A DNA stretch of 64,000 nucleotides from Kribbella sp. NBC_00382 (GTDB taxonomy: Bacteria > Actinomycetota > Actinomycetes > Propionibacteriales > Kribbellaceae). The stretch's first letter is position 1. Each line of letters begins with the position of its first letter. The notes beneath the pieces were generated by a model, which saw nothing but the letters and a program-made list of their open reading frames with translations, was not told the origin of the DNA and made no database searches. Location: the NCBI RefSeq assembly GCF_036067295.1, contig NZ_CP107954.1:3162001-3226000 (forward strand), written 5' to 3'. The translations under genes and the position numbers were made by a program. This document shows, piece by piece, positions 8,319 through 19,069 of the stretch.

Positions 8319-9356
8319 TCAGTTTCTGGGAGCCGGTCCGGTAGATCCGCGGACAACAAGACGTGGCGCAACTCGCACGATTCGCCGTCTGGCGGGCAGT
8401 TCATCCCGGATTCTGGCCAGCAATAGTTGCGCAGCGCTACGGCCCAGATCCACAGTGTGCTGATCCACCGTGGTGATGCCCGGTTGGACCAGTGACATCC
8501 ACGGCACGTCGTCATATGCGGCGAGGCTGATTTTGTTCGGTATCCGGAGTCTCCGGCGCTTCAATTCGGCCAGTGCGCCCTGCGCCAGCACGTTGTTGGC
8601 GGACAGGATCGCGGTCACGTGCTGCTCGTCGAGCAGCTTGCGGGTGGTCTCCTTGGCCGCCTCCGCGTCGAAGCTGGTGAAGACGATCAGGTCCTCGTCC
8701 AGCTCCAGACCGGCGTCCTCGTAGGCCGCCCGGAACCCGGCCAGCCGGCCCGCGCCGGTCGACCACTTGGTCTCGTCGATCAGCAGGCCGATCCGCTCGT
8801 GGCCGAGTCCGAGCAGGTGCTCGGTCAGCTCCCGCGCTCCGGCCTTGTTGTCGCTCAGGACGGCGTCGCCGCCGCGCCCGAGCTGCCGGTCGGCGGAGAC
8901 CACGTGGATGCCGTTGTCCTGCAGCATCTTCGGGCAGGCGGCCGCGACCGGAGTCACGATCACCCCGGCCACCTGCATCGCCAGCAGCGTCTCCGCCGCG
9001 TGCATCTCCTCTTCAGGGTCGCCGTTGTCGTTCACCAGGATCATCTGGTGCCCCTCGAACCGGAGCACCTCCTCGATCCCGGCGGCCAGATCGGCGTAGA
9101 ACGGGTTGCGCAGGTCGGAGATCAGTACGCCGATCGCGGTCGACGTCCGGCTGCGCAGGTTGCGGGCCATGTGGTTCGGCACGTAGCCGAGCCGCTGGGC
9201 GGCCGCCTGGACACGTTCGCGGACCTCTGGTGAGGCGTAGCCCCGGGTGTGCAGGGCGCGCGACACAGTCGACGGCGAGACGCCTGCCTCCCGGGCGACG
9301 TCCTGCACGGTCGGCCGGCTCTGTTGCTTCCTGGATTCCCCGGTCACACGCGTCAT
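8319..9356 (-). CDS. LacI-family transcriptional regulator
   Basis: 345 aa from the ATG at 9356 (MTRVTGESRKQQ). The N-terminal helix-turn-helix is clear (TVQDVAREAGVSPSTVSRAL, then the hinge PNHMARNLRSRTSTAIGVL), followed by the periplasmic-binding-protein-like effector domain (DLRNPFYADLAAGIEEVL; SANNVLAQGALAELKRR; AAYDDVPWMSLVQPGITTV). It would bind an operator as a dimer and release it on binding a sugar-type ligand. It leads the isomerase gene in an apparent two-gene operon, so probably controls it and itself; a candidate operator lies at 9418-9431. Effector unknown. Confidence 0.93.
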   Translation of the reverse strand: MTRVTGESRKQQSRPTVQDVAREAGVSPSTVSRALHTRGYASPEVRERVQAAAQRLGYVPNHMARNLRSRTSTAIGVLISDLRNPFYADLAAGIEEVLRFEGHQMILVNDNGDPEEEMHAAETLLAMQVAGVIVTPVAAACPKMLQDNGIHVVSADRQLGRGGDAVLSDNKAGARELTEHLLGLGHERIGLLIDETKWSTGAGRLAGFRAAYEDAGLELDEDLIVFTSFDAEAAKETTRKLLDEQHVTAILSANNVLAQGALAELKRRRLRIPNKISLAAYDDVPWMSLVQPGITTVDQHTVDLGRSAAQLLLARIRDELPARRRIVRVAPRLVVRGSTGPAPRN

Positions 9357-9417
9357 GTTAGGGCCAGTACCGCCAATTCGGGCCCCATTGGCTTCTATCG
9401 TGAGCAAAGCGCCGCCC

Positions 9418-9431
9418 AAGTGAGCGCTTGT
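9418..9431. promoter_or_regulatory. Possible LacI-type operator upstream of lacI gene
   Basis: aagtgagcgcttgt is an imperfect palindrome around a central CG, as in operators of LacI-family sugar repressors (consensus-like AAGCGCTT). It lies 62 bp upstream of the LacI start. Location and symmetry are seen; function is inferred. Confidence 0.35.
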
Positions 9432-9491
9432 ACCCCGTATTCGCAGTCCTGGCACGGGGATGTCGATTGCCCGCTCAGCGTCCGCGGGCGG

Positions 9492-10280
9492 CTACAGACC
9501 GTTGCGCCAGCTGTTGTTGATCGCCACCCGCGCGTTCGGCGACCGCAGCCGGATCGTGGCCCAGACGAGTTTGCCGCCGATCGAGGTCGGATTGGCGCCC
9601 CACGCGGTCGCCAGTGTCGCGACGATGCCGAGTCCCAGCCCACCGTCGCGGACGCCCAGCGGACGGCGTACAGGCAGGTCAGGGCTGCCGTCCGAGACTG
9701 CGATGGTGAGTACCTGGCGGCGCAGCTCCAGGCGGAGGTCGGCGTCCGTGTGCGCGTGCCGGATCACGTTGGCCACCAGCTCCGAGGTGATCGCGACCGC
9801 GTCCTCGGAGAGGTCTTCGCAGTGCCACAGCTCGCAGACGGAGGCGACGAACCGGCGGGCGGTGGACGCGCTGTGCGACTCAGGAGCGAGCCTGAGCTTG
9901 CTGAGCTGCCGGGCCGGCGGGTTGCGGATGGACGCCAGCGCGGTGGCCAGGTCGGGGAAGACGGGGATGAAGCGGGAGATCAGCTCCGAGTGCCGTTGCA
10001 GCTCGTGGCTGCGGTTCCGGCCGGTGACGAGTACGAACGGAGTGCCGGACCAGTCCGCGACCTGCCGGGCGAGATTGGTGAAGACGCTGAGCGAGTAGGC
10101 GCGGGCCAGTACGAGATCTTGCAGCAGCACGATCACCGCTCCGGGCTGATCGGCCAGCCGGCGGGCGAGAAAGGTCCGCAACTGCGGAGCGGTGGTCAGT
10201 TCGAGAGTTCCCGACGGGCTGACCACGACCGCCTCCCCGACGGTCCGGACGCCGATCGCCAAGGAAGTCCTTCGACCCAT
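9492..10280 (-). CDS. Fused STAS-HATPase (anti-sigma factor-like) protein, copy 1
   Basis: 262 aa. Residues ~15-110 form a STAS-like domain (VVVSPSGTLELTTAPQLRTF, AVIVLLQDLVL), while ~140-260 form a HATPase_c_2 domain of the RsbW/SpoIIAB kinase type (ITSELVANVIRHAHTDADL; G1-like box DGGLGLGIVATLATAWG). Antagonist and kinase domains are normally separate proteins; here they are joined. The STAS part lacks an obvious phosphorylatable Ser/Thr at the usual place, so it may be structural. The start at 10280 has GGAGG about 9 bp upstream. It is a close paralogue of the protein at 12304-13095 and sits 166 bp downstream of the CheR-PAS gene. Confidence 0.85.
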   Translation of the reverse strand: MGRRTSLAIGVRTVGEAVVVSPSGTLELTTAPQLRTFLARRLADQPGAVIVLLQDLVLARAYSLSVFTNLARQVADWSGTPFVLVTGRNRSHELQRHSELISRFIPVFPDLATALASIRNPPARQLSKLRLAPESHSASTARRFVASVCELWHCEDLSEDAVAITSELVANVIRHAHTDADLRLELRRQVLTIAVSDGSPDLPVRRPLGVRDGGLGLGIVATLATAWGANPTSIGGKLVWATIRLRSPNARVAINNSWRNGL

Positions 10281-10446
10281 AAGCATCCCCCTCCCCAATT
10301 GCCGCGACCCTTCCCCCGGTCGTGCGGCATCGTTGCCACCTCACTCGGCCACGGCCCAGCAGTTACAGAACGTCCCCACCCGCGACGTCAGCTAATCCTT
10401 TCCGGCCTGTCCGGTATCACATAGTGACCGCGGCGACGCCGTGAAC

Positions 10447-12294
<1,848 letters not shown>

Positions 12295-12303
12295 CCGGCC
12301 ACG

Positions 12304-13095
12304 CTACTTCCCGTTGCGCCAGCCGTTGTTGAGCACCGCCGCCGTATCCGGGCCCGGGACCCGGAGCGTCGCCCAGACGACCTTTCCGCCGGTGGAGGTC
12401 GAATGGCAGCCCCAGGCCGTCGACAGGGCAGAGACGATGGCGAGACCGCGGCCGCCTTCCAGGGCATCGTTGCGCGGCTGCGGCGCCGGCAGGGTGGAGT
12501 CGCCGTCGCTGACCGCCACGGTCAGTAGTTGCCGGCGCAGTTCGAGACGCAGGACGGCATCGGTACGAGCATGGATGACCGAGTTGGCGACCAGCTCGGA
12601 GACGATCGCGACGGCGTTCTCCGCGACCTCCTCGCAGCGCCACAGCTCGCAGGTGGCGGCGACATACCGGCGGGCCACGCCGGCACTGCCGGATTGGGCG
12701 GCGAGCCGCAGCTTGGTCAGCTGCCGGGCCGGCGCCCGGTTGATCGAGGCGAGCGCCGAGGCGAGGTCCCGGAAGACGGGGATGAACCGCGCGGCCACCT
12801 CCGAATGCAGCTGGAGCTGACGATCCTGACCGCGGCCGATGACCAGGACCAGGGGGACCCCTGACCAGTCGGTGGTCTGCCGGGCCACGCTGGTGAACAC
12901 ACTGAGTGAGTACGCCCTGGCGAGGACAAGGTCCTGCAGCAGCACGATCACGGCCGCGGGCTGGTCCGCGAGTTGCTTGAGCAGGAACGTTCGCAACTGT
13001 GGAGCGGAGGCCACGTCGAGGACTCCGGACGGGCTCACCACGATCGCTTCGCCGACCGTCCGTACCGCTAACCGCAGGCGGTCAGTCCTGCTCAT
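12304..13095 (-). CDS. Fused STAS-HATPase (anti-sigma factor-like) protein, copy 2
   Basis: 263 aa, collinear with the protein at 9492-10280 across its whole length (shared VRTVGEA, APQLRTFL, VIVLLQDLVLARAYSLSVFT, ARQL-KLRLA). STAS-like N-terminal half, RsbW-type HATPase C-terminal half (IVSELVANSVIHARTDAVL; EGGRGLAIVSALSTAWG). The start at 13095 lies 14 bp inside the CheB gene and has GAGGGAG 8 bp upstream, pointing to translational coupling. The gene lies between cheB-like and cheR-like genes, so this kinase-like protein is probably controlled by, or controls, the methylation proteins. Target unknown; the sigma factor at 28034-28846 is a candidate. Confidence 0.87.
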   Translation of the reverse strand: MSRTDRLRLAVRTVGEAIVVSPSGVLDVASAPQLRTFLLKQLADQPAAVIVLLQDLVLARAYSLSVFTSVARQTTDWSGVPLVLVIGRGQDRQLQLHSEVAARFIPVFRDLASALASINRAPARQLTKLRLAAQSGSAGVARRYVAATCELWRCEEVAENAVAIVSELVANSVIHARTDAVLRLELRRQLLTVAVSDGDSTLPAPQPRNDALEGGRGLAIVSALSTAWGCHSTSTGGKVVWATLRVPGPDTAAVLNNGWRNGK

Positions 13096-13990
13096 GGCCG
13101 GCTCCCTCGCGCGGCATCGGAGGAGTTGGCGCCGAGGTCAGCCACCGGCGCAGCACCAGGGCCGCGGCCGCGGTCTCGCCGACCGCTTCCTCGTACCTGC
13201 GGCTGAGCTCCGTGGTGCCACGAAGTCTGGCGGCCGCGGCCATTCGCCGGTTCAGCCCGGCCTTCTCCTCGAGGGTCCTCACTGCCAACCACAAGGCCAC
13301 CTGGATCTCTTCATCGGGCGCGCCTGACGCCGAGTCCGATCCTTCACGGCATGTCTGGTCCTGCTGAGAGATCGGTAAAGCGGAAGTCTTCCCGCTTTCG
13401 GCCCGCGGCATGCTCAGTATCCGGCCCAGTTGTTGGCCGATCTCGGCCGCGGGAAGCACATGGTCGACCTGGACGTTGGTCAGCGCGCTGTCCGGCATCC
13501 CCCGGTACGCCGCCTCCTCGGGGTCCTGCACGATCGCCAGGCCGCCGTGGGCCTTGATCTCGACCAGCCCTGCAGTCCCGTCGTCCAGAGCACCAGACAG
13601 CACGACCCCGACGACTGAGCTGCCCCTGGTCCGGGCAGCCGACCGGAACAACGCGTCGATTCCCGGCCGATGGCCGCTCTCGGGTGGCCCCGCCGACAAG
13701 AGCATCCGGGTCTCGTCGACGAGCAGGTGGTGACCGGGTGGAGCGACGTACACGTGGCCCGGTTCGGTGATCGCGCCGTGGGTGGCCGACGTAGTCGGCA
13801 ACCTGCCGACGGCGCCGAGGATTCCGGCCAGTGCGCTCGACCCGTCGGGCGCCATGTGCAGGACGATCAGCACGCTCGCGGCCAGGTCGGCCGGCAGCCG
13901 CTCCACCACGGACCGCAGTGCCTGCACGCCGCCGGCCGACGCCCCGATGACGACCAGTCCGGGGGGATTTCCCGAGCGGCTGACGGTCAT
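13082..13990 (-). CDS. CheB-type methylesterase domain protein without receiver domain
   Basis: 302 aa. The first ~190 residues are a CheB catalytic domain: VIGASAGGVQALRSVV (nucleophile Ser region), SVLIVLHMAPDGSSALAGIL (catalytic His), and VVLSGALDDGTAGLVEIK (catalytic Asp). Expected reaction is hydrolysis of glutamyl methyl esters (or deamidation) on a signalling partner. It lacks the N-terminal response-regulator domain of chemotaxis CheB and instead has a ~100-residue helical C-terminal extension (DEEIQVALWLAVRTLEEKAG) seen in non-chemotaxis homologues. Starts 26 bp after the STAS gene; likely one operon with the following STAS-HATPase and CheR-PAS genes. Confidence 0.92.
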   Translation of the reverse strand: MTVSRSGNPPGLVVIGASAGGVQALRSVVERLPADLAASVLIVLHMAPDGSSALAGILGAVGRLPTTSATHGAITEPGHVYVAPPGHHLLVDETRMLLSAGPPESGHRPGIDALFRSAARTRGSSVVGVVLSGALDDGTAGLVEIKAHGGLAIVQDPEEAAYRGMPDSALTNVQVDHVLPAAEIGQQLGRILSMPRAESGKTSALPISQQDQTCREGSDSASGAPDEEIQVALWLAVRTLEEKAGLNRRMAAAARLRGTTELSRRYEEAVGETAAAALVLRRWLTSAPTPPMPREGAGHEQD

Positions 13991-14016
13991 CTCAGGTCCG
14001 GATGACCTCGACAGGC

Positions 14017-14400
14017 TCAGCCATGGCTCAGCGCGTCGTCGACGGAGGCGTAGATCCGGAATTCGCGGCCGAGGCCGGTGATGGTCAGCGGACGGTCGAC
14101 CGGGCGGCCGACCCCGACCAATGCGAGATCGATGCCATGTTGCCCGGCCAGTTGCCGCGCCTCGACCAGATTTCCCAATCCGGCGGAGCTGCAGAACGTC
14201 ACCGCGGACACGTCGATCAGCACCAGCCGGGCCGGTGGTGCGATCGCCGCCCGGATCGCTTCGGCGGCGAAATCGGTGGTGGCGATGTCGATCTCACCGG
14301 ACAGCCGGACCACCAGGATGCCGGGCTGGATCCCCTCGGTGACGGCGCCGAACGTCGTCCGGATCATCTCGCCATCCCCCTGATCGGGCTGGATCGTCAC
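14017..14400 (-). CDS. STAS-domain anti-sigma factor antagonist
   Basis: 127 aa from the GTG at 14400, preceded by GGGGGAG with 8-bp spacing; longer upstream readings are poor and would run into the divergent gene. A single STAS domain (LVVRLSGEIDIATTDFAAEA, VLIDVSAVTFCSSAGLGNLV): the S-S-A-G motif at the start of the second helix is the phosphorylation site of RsbV/SpoIIAA-type antagonists. In partner switching the unphosphorylated form binds the kinase/anti-sigma protein and frees its target. It leads the operon containing the CheB-like, STAS-HATPase and CheR-PAS genes, so the two STAS-HATPase proteins are natural partners. Confidence 0.88.
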   Translation of the reverse strand: MTIQPDQGDGEMIRTTFGAVTEGIQPGILVVRLSGEIDIATTDFAAEAIRAAIAPPARLVLIDVSAVTFCSSAGLGNLVEARQLAGQHGIDLALVGVGRPVDRPLTITGLGREFRIYASVDDALSHG

Positions 14401-14560
14401 GCTGTCTTCTCCCCCGGGTGCTCCTGCGACGCCGGTCGGTCCTGGCGCGGTGGAAGACAGCCCTGGTATCACCGTATGCCCGAACACTCCGGGGTCACAA
14501 CGGTTGTTCTTCCGTGGACCCCGGACCAGTACCCGCCGAAGTTCTTGAGCACTGCAGCAG

Positions 14561-14723
14561 ATGGACCACAGGAAGATGCCCGGGATGGCGACCCAGGCCG
14601 AGCTGACCATCCTGCAGAAGGCCCGTGGCAAGGCCCTCGACGAGCTGTTCCTGAGCCTGATGATCAAGCATCATGAGGGGGCCGGAGATCGCCACGATGA
14701 AGCAGTTGCAGAAGGAGTACTGA
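14561..14723 (+). pseudogene. Remnant of a DUF305 gene
   Basis: Codons 9-40 of the overlapping open frame carry the C-terminal half of a DUF305 domain including its second HH pair (MIKHHEGA). After that the family's closing segment (EIATMKQLQKEY, TGA at 14721) lies in the +1 frame, and an in-frame stop lies just upstream of 14561, so the N-terminal half is missing. DUF305 proteins are normally ~180-220 aa periplasmic or secreted metal-linked proteins. I read this as a truncated, frameshifted remnant directly in front of the AlkD-like gene. Confidence 0.6.
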
Positions 14724-15460
14724 CCCTGCCCACCATCGACGACCTGCTCAGCGAGATCGACGAAGCGGCGGACCCGGCGACTGCCGACACCCTCGCGCGC
14801 TACTTCCAGGTCAAACCCGGCGGCTACGGCGACGGCGACCGGATGATCGGCGTCAAACTCTCCACCCTGCGCGTCCTGCTGAAGCAGTACCTCCGGGCCG
14901 GCCTTCCTCTGCCGGACATCGAGAGAGCGCTGACCAGTCCGATCCACGAACACCGGCTCGCAGTCCTCTGCCTCTTGGCAGACCGCGCCTCCAGAGCCCT
15001 CAAGCCCCGTACTGCGAACCCCGCGGAGCTGACCGCGATCTACGACCTGTACCTGCGCAACACGAAGTTCATCGACAACTGGGACCTGGTCGACTGCAGC
15101 GCCCCCGAGATCGTCGGCGGCCAGCTGCTCGACCACCCTCGCGACCCGCTCTACCGATTGATTGCCTCCGGCAACCTCTGGGAACGCCGGATCGCTCTGG
15201 TGGCCACCCATCGCCTGATCCGCAGCGGCGAGACCGCCGACACCTTCGCCCTGGCCGAGCTGGTCCTCGACGACCGCGAAGACCTTATCCACAAGGCCTC
15301 CGGCTGGATGCTCCGCGAGGCCGGCAAGCACACCGCTCCCAACGAGCTGCTCGCCTTCCTCGACAAGCACGCGACCCGGATGCCCCGCACCATGCTCCGC
15401 TACGCGATCGAGCGCCTCCCCGCCGAGACCCGGAAGCACTACCTGCATCTCGGTCAGTGA
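14561..15460 (+). CDS. AlkD-like HEAT-repeat DNA alkylation repair protein with DUF305 fragment at N-terminus
   Basis: The open frame gives 299 aa. Residues ~55-299 match the AlkD family of HEAT-like repeat DNA glycosylases (ARYFQVKPGGYGDGD, GVKLSTLRVLLKQY, NWDLVDCSAPEIVG, WERRIALVATHRLI, EDLIHKASGWMLREAGK), which excise alkylated bases. The first ~40 residues instead read as the end of a DUF305 protein (PGMATQAELTILQKARGKAL; FLSLMIKHHEGA), and the DUF305 tail EIATMKQLQKEY resumes one frame over at 14685-14723. So the natural AlkD start may be further in: a CTG at 14726 has GAAGGAG 8 bp upstream. Treat the N-terminal 55 residues as doubtful. Confidence 0.85.
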   Translation: MDHRKMPGMATQAELTILQKARGKALDELFLSLMIKHHEGAGDRHDEAVAEGVLTLPTIDDLLSEIDEAADPATADTLARYFQVKPGGYGDGDRMIGVKLSTLRVLLKQYLRAGLPLPDIERALTSPIHEHRLAVLCLLADRASRALKPRTANPAELTAIYDLYLRNTKFIDNWDLVDCSAPEIVGGQLLDHPRDPLYRLIASGNLWERRIALVATHRLIRSGETADTFALAELVLDDREDLIHKASGWMLREAGKHTAPNELLAFLDKHATRMPRTMLRYAIERLPAETRKHYLHLGQ

Positions 15461-15544
15461 CGAGGTCTTCACAGACTGCGAGCATTTCGATACTCTCCGG
15501 TAAAGGTGAAATCGATTCAGCTTTCGTCGGACCGAGGAGACGCC

Positions 15545-17557
15545 ATGCGCCGCCGCCCCCGCTCGTTGGTCGCCTTAGTAGCGTTCGCGCTCGTTGCTAC
15601 CGGGCTGAACCTCCATCGGACTCCACCAGCGCAGGCTGTTGATTCCGCCTATCTGGTCGGCCGGGGGATCTCGGACATCACCGGACCCGCCGCCGAGAAC
15701 GGGATGATGGGGTACTCCAAGTTCGGCCAGAACACGACCGGGATCCATCAGCGGCTACGGGCCCGGGCGTTCGTCACCGTCGAGCAGGCGACCGGTGAGC
15801 GGGTCGCGTACGTCAACTCGGATCTCGGGATGATCTTCCAGGCCCAGCGCGACGCCGTCCTGGCGAAGCTGCAGGCGAAGTACGGGAACCTGTACTCCGA
15901 ACGCAACGTGTTGCTCTCAGCAACGCACACTCACAGCGGCCCAGGCGGTCAGTCGCACAACCTGGCCTACAACCTGTCCATCTACGGGTTCCAGAAGCAG
16001 GCCTTCGACGCGACCGTCGACGGCATCGTCGAGGCGATCACCAAGGCGCACCAGAACCTTGCCCCCGGCACCATCAGCCTCGGCCGGTCCACGTTGACCA
16101 ATGCCAGCGTCAACCGTTCGCGGATCGCTTTCGATCAGAACCCGGCCGCCGACCGGGCCGCGTTCCCGCAGGCGATCGACCCGGCGGTGACCGTACTGCG
16201 CTTCCAGCAAGGCGGCACCGACATCGGCGCGATCAGCTGGTTCGCCACCCATGCGACCTCGATCACCAACGAGAACACGCTGATCAGCCCGGACAACAAG
16301 GGCTATGCGGCGTACCGCTGGGAGCACGACGAGAAGGGCGTCCGGTACCTGGACGAGAGCCAGGGGTTCGTCGCCGCGTTCCCCAACTCCAACGCCGGCG
16401 ACATGTCGCCCAACCTCAACCTCAAGCCAGGCTCCGGTCCGACCGAGGACCCGTTGCTCAACGAGCAGATCCTCGGCGAGCGGCAGCAGCAGGCGGCCGA
16501 GCAGGCCTACAACGGGCCGCGGGCAACGATCACCGGCAGCATCGACGCCCGGATGCGATTTGTCGATATGTCGGCTGTACAGGTGGACCCGCAGTACACG
16601 CCGGACGGTGAGGCGCATCGCACCTGTACCGGCGTGGTCGGCGCCTCCACGCTGGCCGGCAGTGTCGAGGACGGGCCGGCCATCCCGATCATCCCCGAGG
16701 GCGTGACGAACCCGTTCTTCGAGGCGCTGAAGCCGTTCAAGGTCGACGTCGCGCCGTGGCTGATCAGTTGCCAGTCACCGAAGCTGGCCGCAGTACCGAC
16801 CGGGTTGCTGCAGGCGACGCCTGACATCGTGCCGATCCAATTGGTCAAGCTGGGCCAGTTCTACCTGGTCGCGATGCCCGGTGAGGTGACGATCGTGGCC
16901 GGCCTGCGACTCCGGCGGACGGTCGCGGCGGAGCTCGGAGTACCGATCGAGAACGTGCTGATCTCGGGCTACTCCAACGCCTACAGCTCGTACGTGACGA
17001 CGCCGGAGGAGTACCAGCTGCAGCAGTACGAAGGTGGCTCGACGCTGTTCGGGAAGTACACGTTGCCGGCGTACCAGCAGGAGTTCGCCGGACTCGCCAA
17101 AGCCCTGAAGGCCGGTACGCCGGTAGCGGCCGGAACTCATCCGCCGAAGCCGATCACGGCCGAGCTCAACCTGCAGACGGGTGTGGTGTTCGACAGCCCG
17201 CCGCCGTTCAAGTCGTTCGGCCAGGTACTGACGGATGCGGCGCCGCAGTACCAGCGTGGGGCGACTGTGTCGGTGGCGTTCGTGACCGGCCATCCGAAGA
17301 ACAACCTGCACCGCAACGGCAGCTACCTTGAGGTGCAGCGCCAAGTTGGTGGCCAATGGCAACGAATTGCCGACGACGGCGACTGGGACACCACCTACCG
17401 CTGGGAGCGCACCGGCCTCGCCGATTCCAAGGCGACCATCACCTGGAAGGCGACCCAACCCGGCACCTACCGGATCGTCCACCACGGCGACTCGAAGGCG
17501 CTGAACGGCACCATCACCCCGTTCACCGGGACCTCCCGCACCTTCACAGTTTCGTAG
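15545..17557 (+). CDS. Secreted neutral/alkaline ceramidase
   Basis: 670 aa; start at 15545 with GAGGAG 6 bp upstream opens a signal peptide (MRRRPRSLVALVAFALVATG ... PAQA). The mature protein has neutral ceramidase signatures: GRGISDITGPAAENGMMGYS, zinc-site LLSATHTHSGPGG and ISWFATHATSITNEN, and the catalytic serine region NSNAGDMSPNLN. A C-terminal immunoglobulin-like domain (~residues 520-670) is also typical. It would cleave the N-acyl bond of ceramides from outside sources, releasing fatty acid and sphingosine. Length is normal for the family. Its last 14 bp overlap the end of the convergent efflux-pump gene. Confidence 0.93.
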   Translation: MRRRPRSLVALVAFALVATGLNLHRTPPAQAVDSAYLVGRGISDITGPAAENGMMGYSKFGQNTTGIHQRLRARAFVTVEQATGERVAYVNSDLGMIFQAQRDAVLAKLQAKYGNLYSERNVLLSATHTHSGPGGQSHNLAYNLSIYGFQKQAFDATVDGIVEAITKAHQNLAPGTISLGRSTLTNASVNRSRIAFDQNPAADRAAFPQAIDPAVTVLRFQQGGTDIGAISWFATHATSITNENTLISPDNKGYAAYRWEHDEKGVRYLDESQGFVAAFPNSNAGDMSPNLNLKPGSGPTEDPLLNEQILGERQQQAAEQAYNGPRATITGSIDARMRFVDMSAVQVDPQYTPDGEAHRTCTGVVGASTLAGSVEDGPAIPIIPEGVTNPFFEALKPFKVDVAPWLISCQSPKLAAVPTGLLQATPDIVPIQLVKLGQFYLVAMPGEVTIVAGLRLRRTVAAELGVPIENVLISGYSNAYSSYVTTPEEYQLQQYEGGSTLFGKYTLPAYQQEFAGLAKALKAGTPVAAGTHPPKPITAELNLQTGVVFDSPPPFKSFGQVLTDAAPQYQRGATVSVAFVTGHPKNNLHRNGSYLEVQRQVGGQWQRIADDGDWDTTYRWERTGLADSKATITWKATQPGTYRIVHHGDSKALNGTITPFTGTSRTFTVS

Positions 17558-19040
17558 GCTCCGGAGCAGGAGGCGGCGGCGACACCAGCGGACAGTGCGT
17601 GTAGTGCTGCTCCTCGGCGACGGGCGGCTTCGAGGACTTCCCCGGAGCCAGCGTCACCCAGGCCAGTACTGCGCCCGCGACGGCCAGGCCGGCCGAGATC
17701 CACATAGCCATCTGGAAGCCATCGCTGAAGGCGACGGGATCCCGGTAGGAGTCACCGGTGATCCCGGCCGCCAGCGGGATCGCGGCGACCGCCATCAGCT
17801 GGGCGGTCCGGGCGATCGCGTTGTTGATTCCGGAAGCGACACCGGCGTGGTGGTCCTCGACGGCGTTCAGCACTGTCGAGGTCAGCGGGGCCACTGTGCA
17901 GACCAGTCCGATTCCCAGGACGATGACAGAGGGCAGTACGTCGGTGAGGTAGCCGGCGCCTGGCTTGACCCGCATCATCAGCAGGAAACCGACGGCCATG
18001 AAAAGCGGTCCGACCGTCATGTGGATCCGGGCGCCGATGATCTCCGACAGGGCGCCCGCGTAGCCGGAGAGCGTCAGCATCAGCAGGGTCATCGGCAGCA
18101 GGGCCGCGCCCGCTTCGAGTGCTCCGTAGCCGAGGGCTGTCTGCAGGAACACGACCAGGAGGAAGGTGGCCGTGCCCAAGGCGCCGTAGACGGCGATGGT
18201 GACCAGGTTGGCGCCGGTGAAGCGCAGGTTGGCGAAGATCCCCGGCGGCAGGATCGGGTGCGAGCTGCGCCGCTCGACCTCGACGAACGCCGCAAGGCCG
18301 ATGACGCCGATCGCCAGCGTGGTCAGCACCACGGGGTCACCGAAGCCCCGGTCGCCGGCGCTGATCAGGCCGAAGGTCACTCCGGCCAGGCCGAGCGTAG
18401 CGAGCAGCGCTCCGGTGACGTCGAGCTTGCCGGTCGCCGTCTCGTCCCGCGTCTCGGGGATATGGCGGAGAGTGACCAGGACGGTCGCCGCTGCCAGCGG
18501 CAGGTTCAGCACGAAGATCCAGCGCCACGAGCCGCTGTCGACCAGGGTGCCGCCGACGAACGGGCCGACGGCCGCAGCCACTGAGGTCAGACCTGACCAG
18601 GTACCGACCGCTTTGGCGCGGTCCGACGGCCGGAAGCTCGTCTGCAGGATCGCCAGGCTGCCCGGAGTGAGCAGTGCGCCGCCGATCCCTTGCAGCACTC
18701 GGCCGGCGATCATCACCTCGAGGTTCGGCGCCACCGCACAGATGAGCGAGGCGACCGCGAACCAGATGACGCCGGCCAGAAAGGTCTTGCGGCGGCCGAG
18801 CCGGTCGCCGAGCGAACCGCTCAGCAGGATCAGCGACGCGAGCATCAACATGTAGCCGTTGACGATCCACTGCAGACCCGAGATCTCGGCGTTCAGATCC
18901 TCGCCCATCGCGGGCAAGGCAACGTTGACCACCGTGCCGTCCAGGAATGCCATCCCGGAGCCGAGCGCGGTGGCCGCCAGCACCCAGCGGCCCCGCGCGG
19001 TACCGAGGGCGATCGGCCCCGCGGCCTGTGTGTTGACCAT
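17544..19040 (-). CDS. DHA2-family (EmrB/QacA-type) MFS drug efflux transporter
   Basis: 498 aa with 14 predicted membrane segments. Motifs: MAFLDGTVVNVALPAMGEDL in TM1, GSLGDRLGRRKTFLAGV (MFS motif A), RVLQGIGGALLTPGSLAILQ and GTWSGLTSVAAAVGPFVGG (motif C region), all typical of proton-driven multidrug pumps. Works in the cytoplasmic membrane, exporting hydrophobic compounds. The start at 19040 is preceded by a patch rich in nested palindromes (aagcgcttaagcttgaagc), a possible operator, but no regulator gene is adjacent. The stop lies inside the convergent ceramidase gene. Confidence 0.93.
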   Translation of the reverse strand: MVNTQAAGPIALGTARGRWVLAATALGSGMAFLDGTVVNVALPAMGEDLNAEISGLQWIVNGYMLMLASLILLSGSLGDRLGRRKTFLAGVIWFAVASLICAVAPNLEVMIAGRVLQGIGGALLTPGSLAILQTSFRPSDRAKAVGTWSGLTSVAAAVGPFVGGTLVDSGSWRWIFVLNLPLAAATVLVTLRHIPETRDETATGKLDVTGALLATLGLAGVTFGLISAGDRGFGDPVVLTTLAIGVIGLAAFVEVERRSSHPILPPGIFANLRFTGANLVTIAVYGALGTATFLLVVFLQTALGYGALEAGAALLPMTLLMLTLSGYAGALSEIIGARIHMTVGPLFMAVGFLLMMRVKPGAGYLTDVLPSVIVLGIGLVCTVAPLTSTVLNAVEDHHAGVASGINNAIARTAQLMAVAAIPLAAGITGDSYRDPVAFSDGFQMAMWISAGLAVAGAVLAWVTLAPGKSSKPPVAEEQHYTHCPLVSPPPPAPEPTKL

Positions 19041-19069
19041 GCTTCAAGCTTAAGCGCTTCAAAGGGCTA

